64,000 bases of DNA from Aspidiotus rigidus (taxonomy: Eukaryota; Arthropoda; Insecta; Hemiptera; Diaspididae), in assembly GCA_035079385.1 (NCBI GenBank), contig JAVHKY010000034.1, forward strand, positions 4,898,001-4,962,000. The letters run 5' to 3'. The notes beneath the pieces were generated by a model, which saw nothing but the letters and a program-made list of their open reading frames with translations, was not told the origin of the DNA and searched no databases. The position numbers were made by a program, and so were the translations under genes. Every line of letters begins with the position of its first letter. The first letter of the stretch is position 1. Positions 45,300-57,387 of the stretch are shown here, one piece after another.

Positions 45300-47150
45300 G
45301 TTATGATCAACTTCCAACCCTCAAAAAGCTCATAGACTTCTCCAGGAAACTCTGAACTTAATTACTACCTGGATATCAAAAAATGGCTTCAAATTCTCTA
45401 CCTTCAAAACCTATCTAGTTATCTTCAAATAAAGACGCCCTATCCCCACCCTCCAACCTCTCTTCCTACAAAATTTTGAAATTCCACTCCGAAATTCTGC
45501 TAAACTTCTCGGCCTCCACTTTGATCAAAAACTTACTTGGGAACCCTCATATTAAATTTCTGAAAGCAACATGCATACGAGCCTTAAGCATCATTAAATG
45601 CATCTCACACCCCTCTCAAAAATGCTCCAGAAAACTTCTATTACAACTCTATAAGAGTCTTATTCGATCTAAATTAGATTGTGGAGCGCCAGTACACAAT
45701 TTAGCCAACAAATCTGTCCTCTCATTACGCGACTTTATTTGAACTTCCTCTCTGAGAACGGCCCTAGGAGCCTATCGCACAAGCCCTAAACTCAGTTTAT
45801 GCGCTGAAGCCGCAGAACTTCCTTTCTCCTTTCGTAGACTCATACTAACTTCCAATTTCTTATCCTCTGTTTCTCAATTCCCTGAGCTCCCCATATATAA
45901 GACAATCTTTCTCCAAAACAATGAACCCTTTTTGGCTCACAATAAACATATCCGTCTTCAATTTTACCTCCCTCAATAAGCCTCACAAAGCAAATCCCTT
46001 GCACCCATCTATATTACCTCCCCCCCTTGGACGCTCCCTGAACTAGACATACGTCTTGACCTCACAGAAATCCCCAAATCAAACAACATCATTATCATCC
46101 AAAACATTCGACAGTTGATACAAGACAATCCTGGTTACACAATTTGCTTCTCAGACGGCTCTAAAAAAACGGATGAAACAACTCACACATATTCCATAAA
46201 TGGATGCCTAACTTCCCATCGTATATACGTAATATTGCATCCATATTCACAGCCGAATTGATGGCTATATTCTCCTGCCTTTCCCAACTCTCTCAACTCC
46301 TTCCAAACGGCAAATTTATTTTCCTTACTGACTCATTTTATTCTCTACACTCAATGATGGACATTTACACCACTCACCCCCTCATCCAACATATCCACCT
46401 TTCATCACTCAACCTTAACTCTATCAACATCCAAATCACGTTCATATGGATCCCTCGTCATATCGATCTAACTGATCATGCTGCAATTGATAGAGCCGCC
46501 AAGAACGCCACCTCCTTACCTAGAATAACTGACTACACCCGTCTACCTGTCTCCGATTACAAAAATCACTACCGTTCTCTCATCCTTCAAAAATGGGAAT
46601 CACTCTGGAGACAACAAACTTCTCAGAATTAAACAAACCCCCATACCCTGGTCCACCTCTATTAGAAGTCCTAGACGGGAAAAGTTGTGCTCACCCGTCT
46701 AAGAATTGGTCATACCCGAATCCCACGTTCCTACCTCGTCAACCCTGATCTTCTAGCTCCCCCATCCTGTCCTACTGCAAAGAAGAAACTTCAATAGTCG
46801 AACATTTCTTTCTTTTCCTACTCTCTAGTTGCACCTCTCCCCTCTTCCCTAAATGTTACTTCCTCCCACTCTCAAGCAATAATAAATAATTCGGATACGA
46901 TAACCCTCTCCCTCCAATACATACGCCTCACTCAATTTCATTCTTCCACATGAAAAATTAAAAAAAAAAATTGTAATAAGCTACCAACACACACCTTCTT
47001 CAGTCAGATATTATAAAACTATTCATTAAGATGTACCTACTCTCAATCTATTCTTCTCATCATTTCTAACATGTATATAATCTCGTCGAGCAAATAGCCC
47101 TCAGCGTAGCTAAACTGCTCGGAAAATAAAAATTAAAAAAAAAAAAAAAA
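45300..47150 (+). pseudogene. LINE copy 2: 5'-truncated, RT end plus RNase H and poly(A)
   Basis: 45305-45420 repeats 44798-44915 (TTCTCCAGGAAACTC, ATTACTACCTGGA, TCAAAAAATGGCTTC), then the sequence goes on with a diverged ENLLTWEPHIKFLK-type block and LLLQLYKSLIRSKLDCGAPV (about 45640-45700), and RNase H at 46204-46632 (AELMAIFSCLSQL, FLTDSFYSL, FIWIPRHIDLTDHAAIDRAA). The 3' UTR ends AGCTAAACTGCTCGGAAAAT and a poly(A) tract to about 47150. So two copies of one LINE lie head to tail. Several frameshifts; dead. Confidence 0.85.
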
Positions 47151-48690
47151 GTATCATTATGTGGCATTGAAAATAATGGATGTTTTCAATTCACCATCTC
47201 AAGGCTCTTGTTTTATACAAGAATAATAGCCGTAAAAAGACGAAAAACCTTCTGGTGTATTCTAGCCTCACTGAAAGCACGAGATCAAATTATCACAAGT
47301 ATTACATGTTGAAACATGGTTGAGCTTATTGTAAGAATGTACAAAGCGAAATAACTCGCAGGTAAAGTTTGTATCATGATTTATGAATACCTCGCTTGTT
47401 TCATCTGATCTTCAAAATAACCCATTGCGAAGCTCTTATCACCTCATATTCGTAAACGAACATGAGTAAGAATGGTAACAAAGCAGCCGCATATATTCAT
47501 TTATGAATAAATAGCAAGTGGAAATGAAATTTGAGAACACTTTCGTCCAGAAAATGCTGTCAAATTGTATTTCCACTAGTAACTCGTCGTCCAGTGAAGT
47601 TTCCCTTTTCCAATTAAATGGCAAGTTCGGGAACTCCTACAGGATAAATTTCTACTGCCCTCGCTTGCTGCCGAGAATAGCCTAAATTATCTCCCAAGAA
47701 ACTTAGTTCATCCTTCTCATTCGACTCGTATATAAAAATGCGGTCTGCCGACTTTTCCTGCGAGTCTGACAGCCTCACAATGGTACCTTACAGTAAGAAC
47801 TCGAGTTACATCACTTGTGTGATACTCGCATTCGCGACATATATAATAATGTAAGAACGCTTTACCGTTTCAACAAATTTTCATGTTGGTAGCGTTGCAT
47901 CGATACTCGCAGCCAGGTTTGGTAGTTGCATATTTATAAGATAGAAAATAGTAATAGATAATTGTCAATTGACATCACGTTTTGTGCGTGTATTGAGATA
48001 TCGGGAAAACGGAATGTCATGATAATTATGTGATGAAGGAAAGTCAACTCAAAAAAATTAATGAATTTTCGACATGCCCAGCTATTTATTAGATTTGTTC
48101 GTACTTCTTCCTATTTCAAAAGCTTATGCACACATAAATAGCTTAGAATTCAAAATTTTTTCAATTCCTGAAAGAACCTCGGAAGGACATACGATAGTAA
48201 TATTAATACACTGCTACCATGCTTTAGAGTAGCTTCGCATAATGTTACAACACCGCCCTACACCAACTAATTTCAGTAATATTATTGTGGGAAAAAATCT
48301 CGCAAGTACCAGTCTGAGAATGTTGAAAACGATAATTTATAAAATAAATTTAACACAACTCTCACTCATAAAAACCTATGACCAGTGTCCTCTTTGATTG
48401 TTTCACCCTATACAACTTCAATACTGGCTGTTAATAGAGCGTCCACATTAATTTACATAATACATACGAGGGGTAAACTAACAAAAATGATAATAACAAT
48501 GATTCGAAATTAATATCGCAAATAAGTATGCAAACAGCAGTGCTAAACACCAATGTCCAGAGCGGAGAAAAGGGTGTAAATATTAGTCGTCGTTTGACAA
48601 AAACATATTCGTGCTCGTACGACAACGGCTCTTCTGGGCTCTTCGACTCCGACTGATATCTTCATCAAACAGGGACGACTGTACGAGTAA
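47150..48690. other. no supported gene
   Basis: AT-rich. 47870-47930 (TTGGTAGCGTTGCA ... ACTCGCAG) resembles 61160-61205 in the same sense, so it is part of a dispersed repeat. No coding exon recognised. Confidence 0.5.
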
Positions 48691-49260
48691 TAATGTGCGA
48701 GTTAAAAAAGAAAAGTAGCCATCGTGTCACGCGATACCCATTGTTCGAGCGCCAACAGTGTGAAAACGAAAAAGAAAGGAAAAAAAAAAAAGTCCGATTA
48801 CGCGAGGACGCTCAACGTCGCGTCGTCGCCTTACGCGACTGGTTTTTTTTTTCGCGAGTCGCAATAAAAAAAGAAAGACGTTAACGGGCAGGAGGGGGCG
48901 ACTTCTATTTCACATCAAATTAACTTATCACTTTATTTTCGGCTGGCGTTCGCGTCGTACGGGAGTGCGCGGCACGCGTGTAAACGACGTGGCCGCGTGC
49001 CGCGTACAATTGTAACGATTTCGTCTATATCAGTTACGATTGTAACCTACTGTTGCGTTTCTGTTGGTTTTTCCTTTGGCCGGTCGAGTGTGAAGAGAGA
49101 GCTGCAAAAAATGAGATTCGATCAACGCGTCGATTATTAAACGCGTATATATACGTCGACCTTTATGCTCCTGAATTACGGAAATTACACGCGAAACGAG
49201 CCGAGTCGAGATTTCGCGCCGTATTTGCATGGGAACTTTGTATTTATGAGGTCTTCGGAA
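48690..49260. promoter_or_regulatory. CpG-rich block with an 11-bp hairpin
   Basis: Dense CG dinucleotides (ACGCGATACCC, GACGCTCAACGTCGCGTCGT). CGCGGCACGCG (48968-48978) and CGCGTGCCGCG (48994-49004) form perfect 11-bp arms around a 15-base loop. ACGATTGTAAC-type words follow at 49010-49045. No convincing open frame. As at 41.8-42.5 kb, this may be an unmethylated host regulatory or 5' region trapped among LINEs. Confidence 0.3.
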
Positions 49261-49359
49261 AACAAATTCGTATTCCTGAACAAAAACTCTAACACCGTTT
49301 TTATTACTGATTTGAGCGCTATTCGCTCCCGTCTTTCAACTCTTACTTAGCATTCTACC

Positions 49360-49885
49360 GGACGCAACTATATCCTACTATCTCATCTGACTCACTTTCC
49401 TTCTTTACAAGATCTTTATTCAAATAACCCCATCACTCAACGCATTCGCGTCATTCCTCATACACAGTCGCCTTCATCTGAATTCCAGGACACATCGATC
49501 ACCCTCAATATGAAAACGTTGATCGTGCAGCCAAGAACTCAACCCTCTCACCGAAAATTACTGACCCAGCTCATTTACCAGTATACGACCCTTAAAAATA
49601 CTACCGTTCCAAAATCCTAGGTTCTTGGCATAATCTTTGCAAAGAACAGCACCACAAAAAACTAAGATCAATCGAAAGCCTCCCTATTCCTTGACCCTCC
49701 TCAAATAGAAATTTCTGGCAAAAGAAGTCATTTACTGCTATCTTAGGATTGACCATCCACTCTCACCTCCTCCTAGGTCTTCACGCCCTCCCTCATATAA
49801 CTACTGCCATTCAGATAACCTCACAGTTCAACATCTCCTCTCACACCCCGTCCTCCAACGTTCCCCCATCTATAACTTCCGCACT
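49360..49885 (+). pseudogene. LINE fragment (RNase H and 3' part), same family as 45.3-47.1 kb
   Basis: Reading across frames: SDSLSFF, then FIWIPGHIDHPQYENVDRAAKN (about 49478-49540, compare FIWIPRHIDLTDHAAIDRAAKN at 46441-46506) and KYYRSKILGSWHNL (about 49598-49640). Many stops. It ends where the antisense RTE-like element begins. Confidence 0.8.
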
Positions 49886-51430
49886 ATCTCATCATCATCA
49901 TCGGTCCTTGTGCTTCATGTTTGAAGCCTCGGCGATCCATCAACCAATTTCCTCCACCACTAGTTCCCAGTCTGTCCGATCCTCCGCCGTTCCAGGGGCT
50001 GGTCCGAAATCTTCTAGACCTGGTCTATCCATCTCTTTGGAGAGCGACCTTTTAGTCTTTTACCCTCGACTTTTCCCTGGACCACCAGTTTCTTCAGGTT
50101 GCTCGAGAGTCTACGGATGATGTGGCTAAAAAATTTGAAAATTCGTTGGTCGCAAATAGTGGACAGTCTAGTGTGTATATTCAGTTCATGTTTGTCCGTC
50201 TCGTTATCTATGGGATTCTCAAAAGACGTCGGTAGACCCGCATCTTAAAGGCATCAATGCTTCGCCTGTCGGCCATTTCTATTGTCCACGTCTCAGCTCC
50301 ATATAACAACACCGGAAACACGAGCGTGCGCAGCCTTTTGTTGAGCCTCTATCTTTGTCTATAAGAGATCCCGAATATATAAATGTGTCTACTCTCTCGT
50401 ACTCTGGCAACAGGGTGCTTTAAGGCAGCACACACGTTCTATCAACGATCATTATTTTTGTTTTGCCTTTATTTATCGTTAGTCCAAACTTGGAGCTTCG
50501 TCTTCCACATGTTTTGCCAGCTCCGCCATTTCCTCCATGAATTTCGCACATTACGTTGTATCATCCACAAATTGGAGGTTACTGATCTGCTGGCCGCCTA
50601 TGTTGACTCCGCCATTCCAGCCTTTGAGACATTTCTGGACAATGCACTGACTGTAGATATTGAACAGCGTCGGCGAGAGGATGCATCTTTGATGGTTCAA
50701 ACAGAACAGATTCGTAGTCCGGGAGTCTTACTAGAGCCAAACTATCCGTATACAGATTCCTCATGATTGCTGATAGGTGAGGGGGAACACCCATCGAGTC
50801 TAGGGCTATCCATAATTCTTCCTATTTAACGCAATCGAAAGCCTTGTTGTAGTCGATAAAACAGATTATCACTGGACTACCAATTTCGCGGTTCTTCTAA
50901 ATGAGTTGGAGTACGTTTAAAATCTGCTCTCTTGTATCTTTGCCACACAAAAAATCGGTCTGCTCCTAACGTAACCTCTCATGTAACACATTTAGCATAA
51001 CTTTATTGCCGTGTGGTATAAGCGAAATAGTTTGGTGGTTTCCACAACACTTCTCTTCTTGTGCAGAGGGGATTTCCTCCAGTCTTTCAACCAGGTGCCC
51101 TTATTCCAGATATCACTGCATATTTTATATAGAATATCACGCCCTTCTCACCACTAGCCTTCAACATTTCAGCAGTTCTATCGTCAGCTCCCGGTGCTAT
51201 GTTTTCCAGCCTTCCGCTATTTCATTTTTATCTGTCAAAATATTTCCGTTCTCACCTTTAATGGCCCAGCTTCTAGTCTTGAATGAAGGCGTTAACGTTT
51301 TGATTTCTTCAAACATTTCAGACGTTTCGTTTCGTTCATGTAGCTGCTCAATTTTATCGCATATTTCGTGAATATATTTATTTTTATCCTGCCGACATCC
51401 TCTGTGAACTTTAGCTGTCAACAAGTTCTA
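49885..51430 (-). pseudogene. RTE-like LINE, degraded, antisense
   Basis: On the minus strand a linker region (51424-51197: HRGCRQDKNKYIHEICDKIE, then KTRSWAIKGENGNILTDKNE) is followed by RT pieces, e.g. 50794-50579 GVPPHLSAIMRNLYTDSLAL with VRLPD and later a HPLADAVQYLQS-type degenerate stretch, and a C-terminal PAPGTAEDRTDWE-like end near 50000. It ends in GATGATGATGATG (49886-49900 on the plus strand CATCATCATCATC), the kind of simple tail RTE elements have. Frameshifts throughout; not functional. Confidence 0.82.
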
Positions 51431-51612
51431 AATCATCTCCAATTCCCTCAACTACTATCGTTCTACCTATTTCTTTCAATTAACTTCTCTAATAACAAAA
51501 TGTAATAATATTAAGTACAATTAAATTTACGCGAGCTGATGACCCGTTTTCAGTAGTTGCATAGCTCGTAAATAAAAAGACAAAATAAAAAATAATAATA
51601 ATAATAATAAGA
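51430..51612 (+). mobile_element. LINE 3' tail ending in (AAT)n
   Basis: GAGCTGATGACCCG and GTAGTTGCATAGCTCGTAAA followed by AAATAAAAAATAATAATAAT. Similar to the 3' ends at about 47080-47150 and 52400-52460, all ending AGCTxxxxGCTCGxxAAATAAA-like. A 5'-truncated insertion, just past the 3' end of the family A gene on the minus strand. Confidence 0.6.
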
Positions 51613-51689
51613 GAGCGGATACTGACAATTTCCAGCGATAAGTTGTGCACTTGTCCTCAATAAATTTCGATATTTTTCTTAATATTTTA

Positions 51690-53204
<1,515 letters not shown>

Positions 53205-54262
53205 CTAACAAAACGAAGAAATTAATCGAGTAAAGTACAAGTAATTGTGATCTGATGTACTAGACTATACTGTGACCTCTATTCCGACTCAAATATTGCG
53301 GAACGCTTCTACTTAGGAAGGAAAGCCTCGAGGAAGATAAGGGAAGCAGAATGTGAGCTGATACTAGACTAGACTATTGTACCCCAATTCAAAATGATAT
53401 GACGGAATCCCTCTGTTGAGAAATGAGAGCCTCAATGGAGGTAAGTAAGGCACAAGTAAAAAATACTCAATAATTATCGACTGAGAATTTACTTCTTTCA
53501 AAGTCTCGACCCCACTTCGATTCTTCGACTCGATGACCTCAAATCCAGGCCAATCAATAATCGATTTCCATTAAACATCTTCGCTTTTTTCATCGACCAA
53601 AAATCGACTGCTCCGCCGGGTTGATTCCAAATCAATTTGTAATTCTCTGGAAATACATACTAGTCGACTTTAAATCGACGTCGACGCACAGTCACCTTTT
53701 CGCAGCATTCTGTCTGTTTGGTGATTTTACTACTCGCAGACGGAATGTGTAGTCATGATTGTATGATGAGGCCTATCGAGTATCTTTCAGGTAATAGTGG
53801 TCGGATCTACGCAATTTCGAAGTCGATTTTTGATCAAAATAAAAACAAGTGCTAGGAGTCGACTCATTTTTGACCTCAATTCTGAGATCTTATCAGATTG
53901 TGCCCTTGACAATGTCGTCGTCCATTGCAAGGAATGACGTATAATCGACCCAACATCGACGTTGATTATGGGTCGACATCAATCTATAATACCGGCAATC
54001 GACTCAATATGTTGAAGTAGATTTTGGGTAAATTAGCGAGCGAAATTGGGCGGAAGTAAATCGACTCGACGATGATTTCAAGTCAACTTTTGATCACAAC
54101 GGCGAGTCGATTTGGAGTCGATATGTTGCTTGGATAAATTACACTGTAACATTCCTTCCTTTATGTAACTATTGTCAATTTTCTCAACATCACGCCTTGA
54201 TTTTTGTGAGTCCCTCTTCTGTAGGGATTTGAACACAAAATTGTCCTCTGATAACGTCACAC
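53205..54262. repeat. TCGA-rich degenerate repeat
   Basis: Between about 53500 and 54125 the words AAATCGACT, GTCGACTT and TCGACTCG recur about 25 times, mostly at 20-40 bp spacing and on both strands. 53205-53500 has nothing recognised; the expected 5' exon of the family A copy 2 gene may lie here or further right. Confidence 0.6.
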
Positions 54263-54696
54263 TCTCCTGCCAGGCCCGTGGAGAGCCGAGTCGGGCCCGG
54301 GGACAAGAAATTTGGCGGGCCCCTAAATTTTCTTCAAAAAAAGGGTAAAAAATTATTGAACCAACAACAAGTTGAAAAAAATATATTTGGCGGGCCCCTA
54401 AATTTTCTCCAAAAAAAGGGTAAAAAATTATTGAACCAACAACGAGTTGAAAAAAAAATAGTACAAGATCAGTACGGTATTGTTCTTGCCTTATTGACAA
54501 TACCAGACAAGAAAAGTTATGAACAAGTAAGTTCTTTCTTTCTTTGTAACAACGAGTCACTGACGCTATAGTCGCTACGAAAGTAATTGCCGTACACTCA
54601 TTGAAGATTTATGGGGGCCCTGCGGGCCCCCATTTTGCCCGGGCCCTAGGACAACTGTCCCCACTGCCCCGCCCTCTCGTCAGGCCTGTCTCCTGC
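54263..54696. mobile_element. 418-bp non-autonomous hAT element with perfect 8-bp target duplication
   Basis: Element 54271-54688 begins CAGGCCCGTGGAGAG and ends, in reverse complement, CAGGCCTGACGAGAG. TCTCCTGC flanks both ends (54263-54270 and 54689-54696). Subterminal GGGCCCGGGGACA / TGTCC-type and GGGCCC words are inverted. Interior has a 79-bp direct duplication (about 54311-54389 and 54390-54468: GGCGGGCCCCTAAATTTTCT units). No coding capacity. Confidence 0.93.
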
Positions 54697-56152
54697 TTTG
54701 GTACTTCCTTGTATTCAAGGAATTCAAATGATGTTAAGTCTTGATGATGTCATGCTCTGATGCTTGTAATTTCGCAAGTCCTCCTCCATCTCCATTTAAC
54801 TCCTCGAGAGTGATGAGATCATCGCGATTTCTGATACTAGCGAAGATATTCATAAATGACGAGGGAAACAAGATATTAAGGGTCGGGAAGTTCAGAAACT
54901 CGATCAAACAATGGACCAGATACGCATATGATATCTTAATAGTGTAACCAGGCACACTAATTGACGCTGAACCAATTAGCTCGAGAGATCCATTAGTCAA
55001 GACGTCTCCAAGCCCTCCCCTTCCCCTTCATGAAGGATTGGAACTCCAAATTTTTCCAAGTCCCAATCTTTTTCTGAGCCTAGTTCCACAGCGATCTGTT
55101 ATTCAAGATTTTTTCAAGCCCTCCCCTTTCACCTTCATAAAGGGTTGTAACTCAAAATTTCCCCAAGCCCCAACCTTTTTCTGAGCCCAGCTCTTCAAAG
55201 ATCATTCAAGGTCCTTTTCCTAAAGGATTGGAACTCGACATTTTCGAACTCTCAATCTCTTTTTGAGCCCAGCTCTACAGAGATCCGTTATTCCAGAATT
55301 TTGCAAGCCCTTTCCCGTCATAGAGGATTGGAACTCGAAATTTCTCCAAGTCCCTAACACATTGATGAGATCACAAAGGTCTAACGCGGATATTTTTTCC
55401 AGATATCTCAAAATTAGTCTGAACGTAAGGAGTTTTAGCCTAAATGCTTTCCCGATCTAGCTTATGTTTATTCTGAGGGTCCATCGTAACCCAAGACTTC
55501 CTAATTTCAGCCTACCTTCCAGGTTTATCGAGCTCGAAATTTTAACACCCCTACAGAGGTTGGGAGCTCAAGATGTTTCTAATCTCTTCCTCTTTAGGAA
55601 TTATAGCTCGAACTTTTTAAAATTTCCTCTATAAAGAATCGGAGATCGAAATTTTCCCAAGTCTTAGCACAAAGTCAGGGTTATTGATAAAGTTACCAAG
55701 GTCAAACGTGGACGTTCCCTGGAAGCTCCCCCTCCCCTCTCTTCTCTCTTTCAACAAAACAGGTAGTGAGTACCTGCTCTCATTTTCACCTCGTGAAAGT
55801 GTCTTCATCGTTCTTCCTCAGATTACGCACTCATTGATTCTCATCCAGAGGCGTCCGGAAACCGTGGAGGTAGACTGAGGTTCTAGGCTGGTACAATGAT
55901 AGCAAAAATGATCGAGAAGCACTTTGAGAGTAGTCTTATGTGAGGGGTTACGGTCACCCTCTCCCTCCCAAATTTTGCGCCTTGAACCCAATACTCTGAT
56001 GCTGTAGCACTCTACCCTAGCCCGTCTTTATATCAAGCCAATTCCTCCATCAATATTACACCTCAACCAGCCTGGACCTCGACAACTCCAAGAGTTCTGT
56101 AAAAGGTTAGCCCGAGTTGTCCCATCAACAATAAGACAAACCCTCTTTACAC
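54697..56152. other. no supported gene; minisatellite at 54990-55670
   Basis: 54990-55670 repeats GGAACTCGAAATTTTTCCAA-type words with AAGTCCC and TTTTTGAGCCCAGCTC about eight times, part of the dispersed family at 12.96-14.2 kb. Frames such as 54734-55000 and 55684-55878 show no motif. Confidence 0.6.
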
Positions 56153-57147
56153 GTGGGTAATTTCGCCGACGTTGGGAGTATTAAGTCTTCAGCAAATTGA
56201 CAGTCTAAATCATGATATTTTATAAGTTTCAAATCTCTCTCGCTAAACAACATTAAATGTAGGACAAAACCATTCATTTTCGAAATCAAGTACTAGCCCC
56301 CTTCCCCCCCAAAAATTAATCCGAAAGTCCGTTTTCTCATTACCGTGGCATGTCTTCAATACGATCTTTTTTTATTGTTGGCTCATGGCGACGATAGGCA
56401 TAATACTGATGAGCTAATAACGTGTGAGTTTGAAAGATACCGCTTTCCTGGAAAAAGAACACTGAGAAACTACTACAAAAAAACACACCGTAGGAAGCGA
56501 GAGCACATCTTCTGTTCAAAATCGTATGTCCCCACTTTTTTTCTCATTACCGTGTGTGTATGAAAATCCAGCAACACCAAGTGATAAGGTTGGGTTAATA
56601 TAATTCTAAGAAGTTGGTTCAGCTGTTGCATCATTATTGCATCACGCTAGTGCGATTTGGATCTGATGGTACAAGTCAGTACAAGTCGAGACTCCTTCGA
56701 GTAATGACGGATCGGCTTGTCCATTTTCAGTTTTCATTACCGTGTCGATGAATTAATCCTCTGGAGGTAAGTTGGAGAAATATTTTTTTCCCTTAGCGTA
56801 TTCCATCTGTAAGCGTCTATCATTTCCAACTGAAGTGTTGATGCTAGCTACACTGTAGCTTGTGACCGAACTGATTTTCTTCGGAAATCTCATTACCGTG
56901 TTTCTCATTACCGTGTCCTCAGTCATTTTTTGCTTCCACGGTAATGATAATCTCGACCAATAATGATATGTACATATGGACCAATTTCACGTTTTCATTT
57001 GAGAGAAAAAAATGTAGACCTGAATACGGATATGTGATCTGGAGGGGTTAACTAATTAATTTATATAAAAAAAAAGGTAAAAAAACAGCAATCAAAAACT
57101 CGAAAAATTAGATACCCAATATTCCCACTTTTGGCGAAATTACCCAC
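56153..57147. mobile_element. about 1-kb inverted-repeat element (outer)
   Basis: GTGGGTAATTTCGCC at 56153 continues as a roughly 30-bp repeat whose inverted partner is 57118-57147 (ending GGCGAAATTACCCAC). Interior non-coding and carrying a second inverted-repeat element. No target duplication is clear. It ends about 240 bp before the AAA-like gene. Confidence 0.65.
56337..56947. mobile_element. nested 611-bp element with TCATTACCGTGG ends
   Basis: Starts TCATTACCGTGG (56337-56348) and ends with its exact complement (56936-56947). Further direct copies of TCATTACCGTG sit at about 56544, 56734, 56890 and 56905, so the terminal word is repeated internally. Non-coding. Confidence 0.7.
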
Positions 57148-57387
57148 ATGCATTTTGAAGACCTCTACAATAACCATACCTATAAATTTCAAAAATTTAC
57201 GAAGTTGATTAAAATAGAAGAAACATTGTAGCAATTGATTCATGATAGCGCTATCACGATTGATCAGAATGCGCCATATAAGAAAAGGAATTCACGTTCG
57301 ATAAGTACTATCAAGGATTCATTTCACAGTTCATGTGCCTCGAGTCCCGGCCAGATGGTAGTCAGTATTTCAAATCTCCGCGTAGAG

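Noticed and set aside
49749..50120. 123-codon plus-strand frame
   Set aside because: It spans the junction of the LINE fragment and the antisense RTE-like element; no protein motif beyond the LINE part.
57235..57387. Upstream extension of the AAA-like frame
   Set aside because: It starts without an ATG, and the ATG at 57388 directly precedes a convincing signal peptide.
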